34,134 nucleotides of DNA, from the NCBI GenBank assembly GCA_002309885.1, contig DBYP01000024.1, positions 1 to 34,134 on the forward strand, read 5' to 3'. Under the pieces are notes generated by a model. The model was not told where the DNA came from. It saw only the letters and a list, made by a program, of their open reading frames with translations, and made no database searches. The translations under genes were made by a program, and so were the position numbers. Source of the stretch: Verrucomicrobia bacterium UBA1183 (GTDB taxonomy: Bacteria; Verrucomicrobiota; Verrucomicrobiia; Opitutales; UBA9783). This document shows, piece by piece, positions 33,035 through 34,134 of this stretch (within the stretch, counting starts at the first letter, position 1; every line of letters begins with the position of its first letter).

Positions 33035-33340
33035 TTACCACGACGCCTTTGTTACACCCGGCAAAATGCCTTTCAATGCAAATTCCCGCAATGTTAAACG
33101 AGAAACTCCAAATTTACCAAAATAACCACGCGAACGTCCTGTAATCGAACAACGGTTACGATAGCGTACCGGTGATGAATTACGGGGTAAAAGCGCTAAC
33201 GCGCGCTGAGCTGCAAAAAACTCCTCATCTGAAGTTTTCGGATCCAAAATCTTGGCTTTCAACTCTCTCCGCTTAGCCAAATGTTTCTGGATCAAACGAG
33301 CCCGATGTTCATTGCGTTCTATAGAAGATTTCTTAGCCAT
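33035..33340 (-). CDS. rpsN: 30S ribosomal protein S14 (zinc-free form)
   Basis: The 101-aa long form MAKKSSIERNEHRARLIQKH lacks the CxxC pairs of the 61-aa zinc form, so it needs no zinc. The conserved C-terminal half has RCSITGRSRGYFGKFGVSRL. It lies 4 nt after rplE. Confidence 0.98.
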   Translation of the reverse strand: MAKKSSIERNEHRARLIQKHLAKRRELKAKILDPKTSDEEFFAAQRALALLPRNSSPVRYRNRCSITGRSRGYFGKFGVSRLTLREFALKGILPGVTKASW

Positions 33341-33344
33341 AGAC

Positions 33345-33890
33345 TTACTTTCTGAATGCCATTCCTAATTTTTCCAACAACAACAAGGCTGCTTTATCGC
33401 TCTCTGTTGTTGTAACAATCGCAATATCCAAACCGATATTCTGACGGTTGCTGGTTTCGACCTTGATTTCAGGGAAAATCGTATGATCTGCAATACCAAT
33501 ATTCAGATTACCATGCTTATCCATCTTTTTGGAAACACCACGGAAGTCACGAATAACCGGCAATGCAATATTGATCAAGCGATACAAGAAATCATACATA
33601 CGCGCGCCACGCAATGTAACCTTAACCCCCGCAGGAACCCCTTGACGCAACTTAAAGTTAGAAATACTTTTCTTTGCTTTGGTGATCAACGGCTTCTGTC
33701 CAGCAATTAAGCCGATTTCCTTAACCAACTGTTCGATGTGAGCTTTGTCGAGATCAGCATCAATGCGGGAATTCAAAACAACTTTTTCTACACCTGGAAC
33801 AACATGGACATTCTTGCAATCTAATTCTTTCATCAAAGCCGGAACAACCTGCTTCAAGTAGAATTCCTTTAAAACCGGCATATTACTCAT
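33345..33890 (-). CDS. rplE: 50S ribosomal protein L5
   Basis: A 5S rRNA and P-tRNA contact in the central protuberance. The 181-aa product has VVPGVEKVVLNSRIDADLDK, TKAKKSISNFKLRQGVPAGV, VTLRGARMYDFLYRLINIAL and the C-terminal GLDIAIVTTTESDKAALLLL. I use the Met at 33890 (MSNMPVLKEFYLKQVV): its ATG overlaps the rplX stop (AATGAGTAA), a translational-coupling arrangement. A longer reading from 33929 would overlap rplX by 47 nt. Confidence 0.97.
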   Translation of the reverse strand: MSNMPVLKEFYLKQVVPALMKELDCKNVHVVPGVEKVVLNSRIDADLDKAHIEQLVKEIGLIAGQKPLITKAKKSISNFKLRQGVPAGVKVTLRGARMYDFLYRLINIALPVIRDFRGVSKKMDKHGNLNIGIADHTIFPEIKVETSNRQNIGLDIAIVTTTESDKAALLLLEKLGMAFRK

Positions 33891-34134
33891 TGTTTCCACC
33901 CTTTCCATGGGTTGCTTCCGCATTTTCACTCGAAGCTACAGCCATTACATTGGAATAATGTATGGGCATCTCTCGTTCAACAATGCTACCCTTCGGGTTC
34001 TCTTGCGTCTTTTTTAAACACTTTTTACGCAAATTAACCCCCTCCACAATCACTTTTTGAGAGTCACGAAGAACTTTTAATACTTTTCCGCGTTTTCCCT
34101 TGTGTTCACCGGAAATAACCACAACTTCAGTATC
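33883..34134 (-). CDS. rplX: 50S ribosomal protein L24 (5' end outside window)
   Basis: 84 codons are present, beginning DTEVVVISGEHKGKRGKVLK, the KOW-motif start of L24, so only a short N-terminal piece is missing. GVNLRKKCLKKTQENPKGS and EREMPIHYSNVMAV follow. After the domain comes a short Ala/Glu/Gly-rich tail (SSENAEATHGKGGNNE). L24 initiates large-subunit assembly. The gene continues past the window edge, where rplN would be expected. Confidence 0.97.
   Translation of the reverse strand, partial: DTEVVVISGEHKGKRGKVLKVLRDSQKVIVEGVNLRKKCLKKTQENPKGSIVEREMPIHYSNVMAVASSENAEATHGKGGNNE

Overview
This is an A+T-rich bacterial chromosome segment, most likely from the Verrucomicrobiota (Opitutae/Puniceicoccales-like). 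The pointers are a Minf_1886-family gene (a Planctomycetes/Verrucomicrobia family), an S10/spc/alpha-type ribosomal cluster without rpmD (L30), infA or rpmJ, an OleA-OleB pair, a zinc-free S14, and large PilX-like proteins. The lineage is inferred from gene content, not from a search.

Layout. 1-2186 (minus) is the 5' part of a large exported protein that runs off the window and ends here in an Ala/Glu/Lys/Gln coiled coil. 2245-3152 is a decayed IS30-family element with both terminal inverted repeats; its transposase is frameshifted, and its middle has been replaced by a copy of a local repeat. 3243-5000 is an unknown 585-residue protein and 5201-7522 is ftsK. 7760-9821 (minus) is an apparent operon of a metallo-beta-lactamase-fold hydrolase and two paralogous pseudopilins. 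glyA (plus) faces miaA and a TPR lipoprotein (both minus). A membrane protein follows, then tRNA-Pro, oleA, oleB and two tandem ~1000-residue PilX-like proteins, all plus strand and closely spaced. 22711-25222 (minus) carries a lipoprotein, the Minf_1886 protein, tRNA-Asn and a zeta-toxin-like P-loop kinase. 25282-34134 (minus) is the end of the ribosomal superoperon: rplX, rplE, rpsN, rpsH, rplF, rplR, rpsE, rplO, secY, map, rpsM, rpsK, rpsD, rpoA, rplQ, closed by a clear intrinsic terminator.

The strongest unexplained signal is a family of six dispersed repeats of 125-145 bp. Each is built from three hairpins. The central stem TTTTGCAAC/GTTGCAAAA is invariant while its 3-nt loop differs in nearly every copy. 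Two subfamilies exist, with and without an extra GC-rich hairpin. Three copies have longer flanks with degenerate terminal inverted repeats, so the family looks like a MITE/REP-type element that now sits at gene ends as probable bidirectional terminators. One copy lies inside the IS30 transposase.

Other points of interest are the tandem giant PilX-like genes with separate pseudopilins (a surface or pilus system), OleA-OleB without OleC/OleD next door, the orphan zeta-like kinase, and a recurring promoter position just 6-11 nt upstream of start codons that suggests leaderless or near-leaderless mRNAs.
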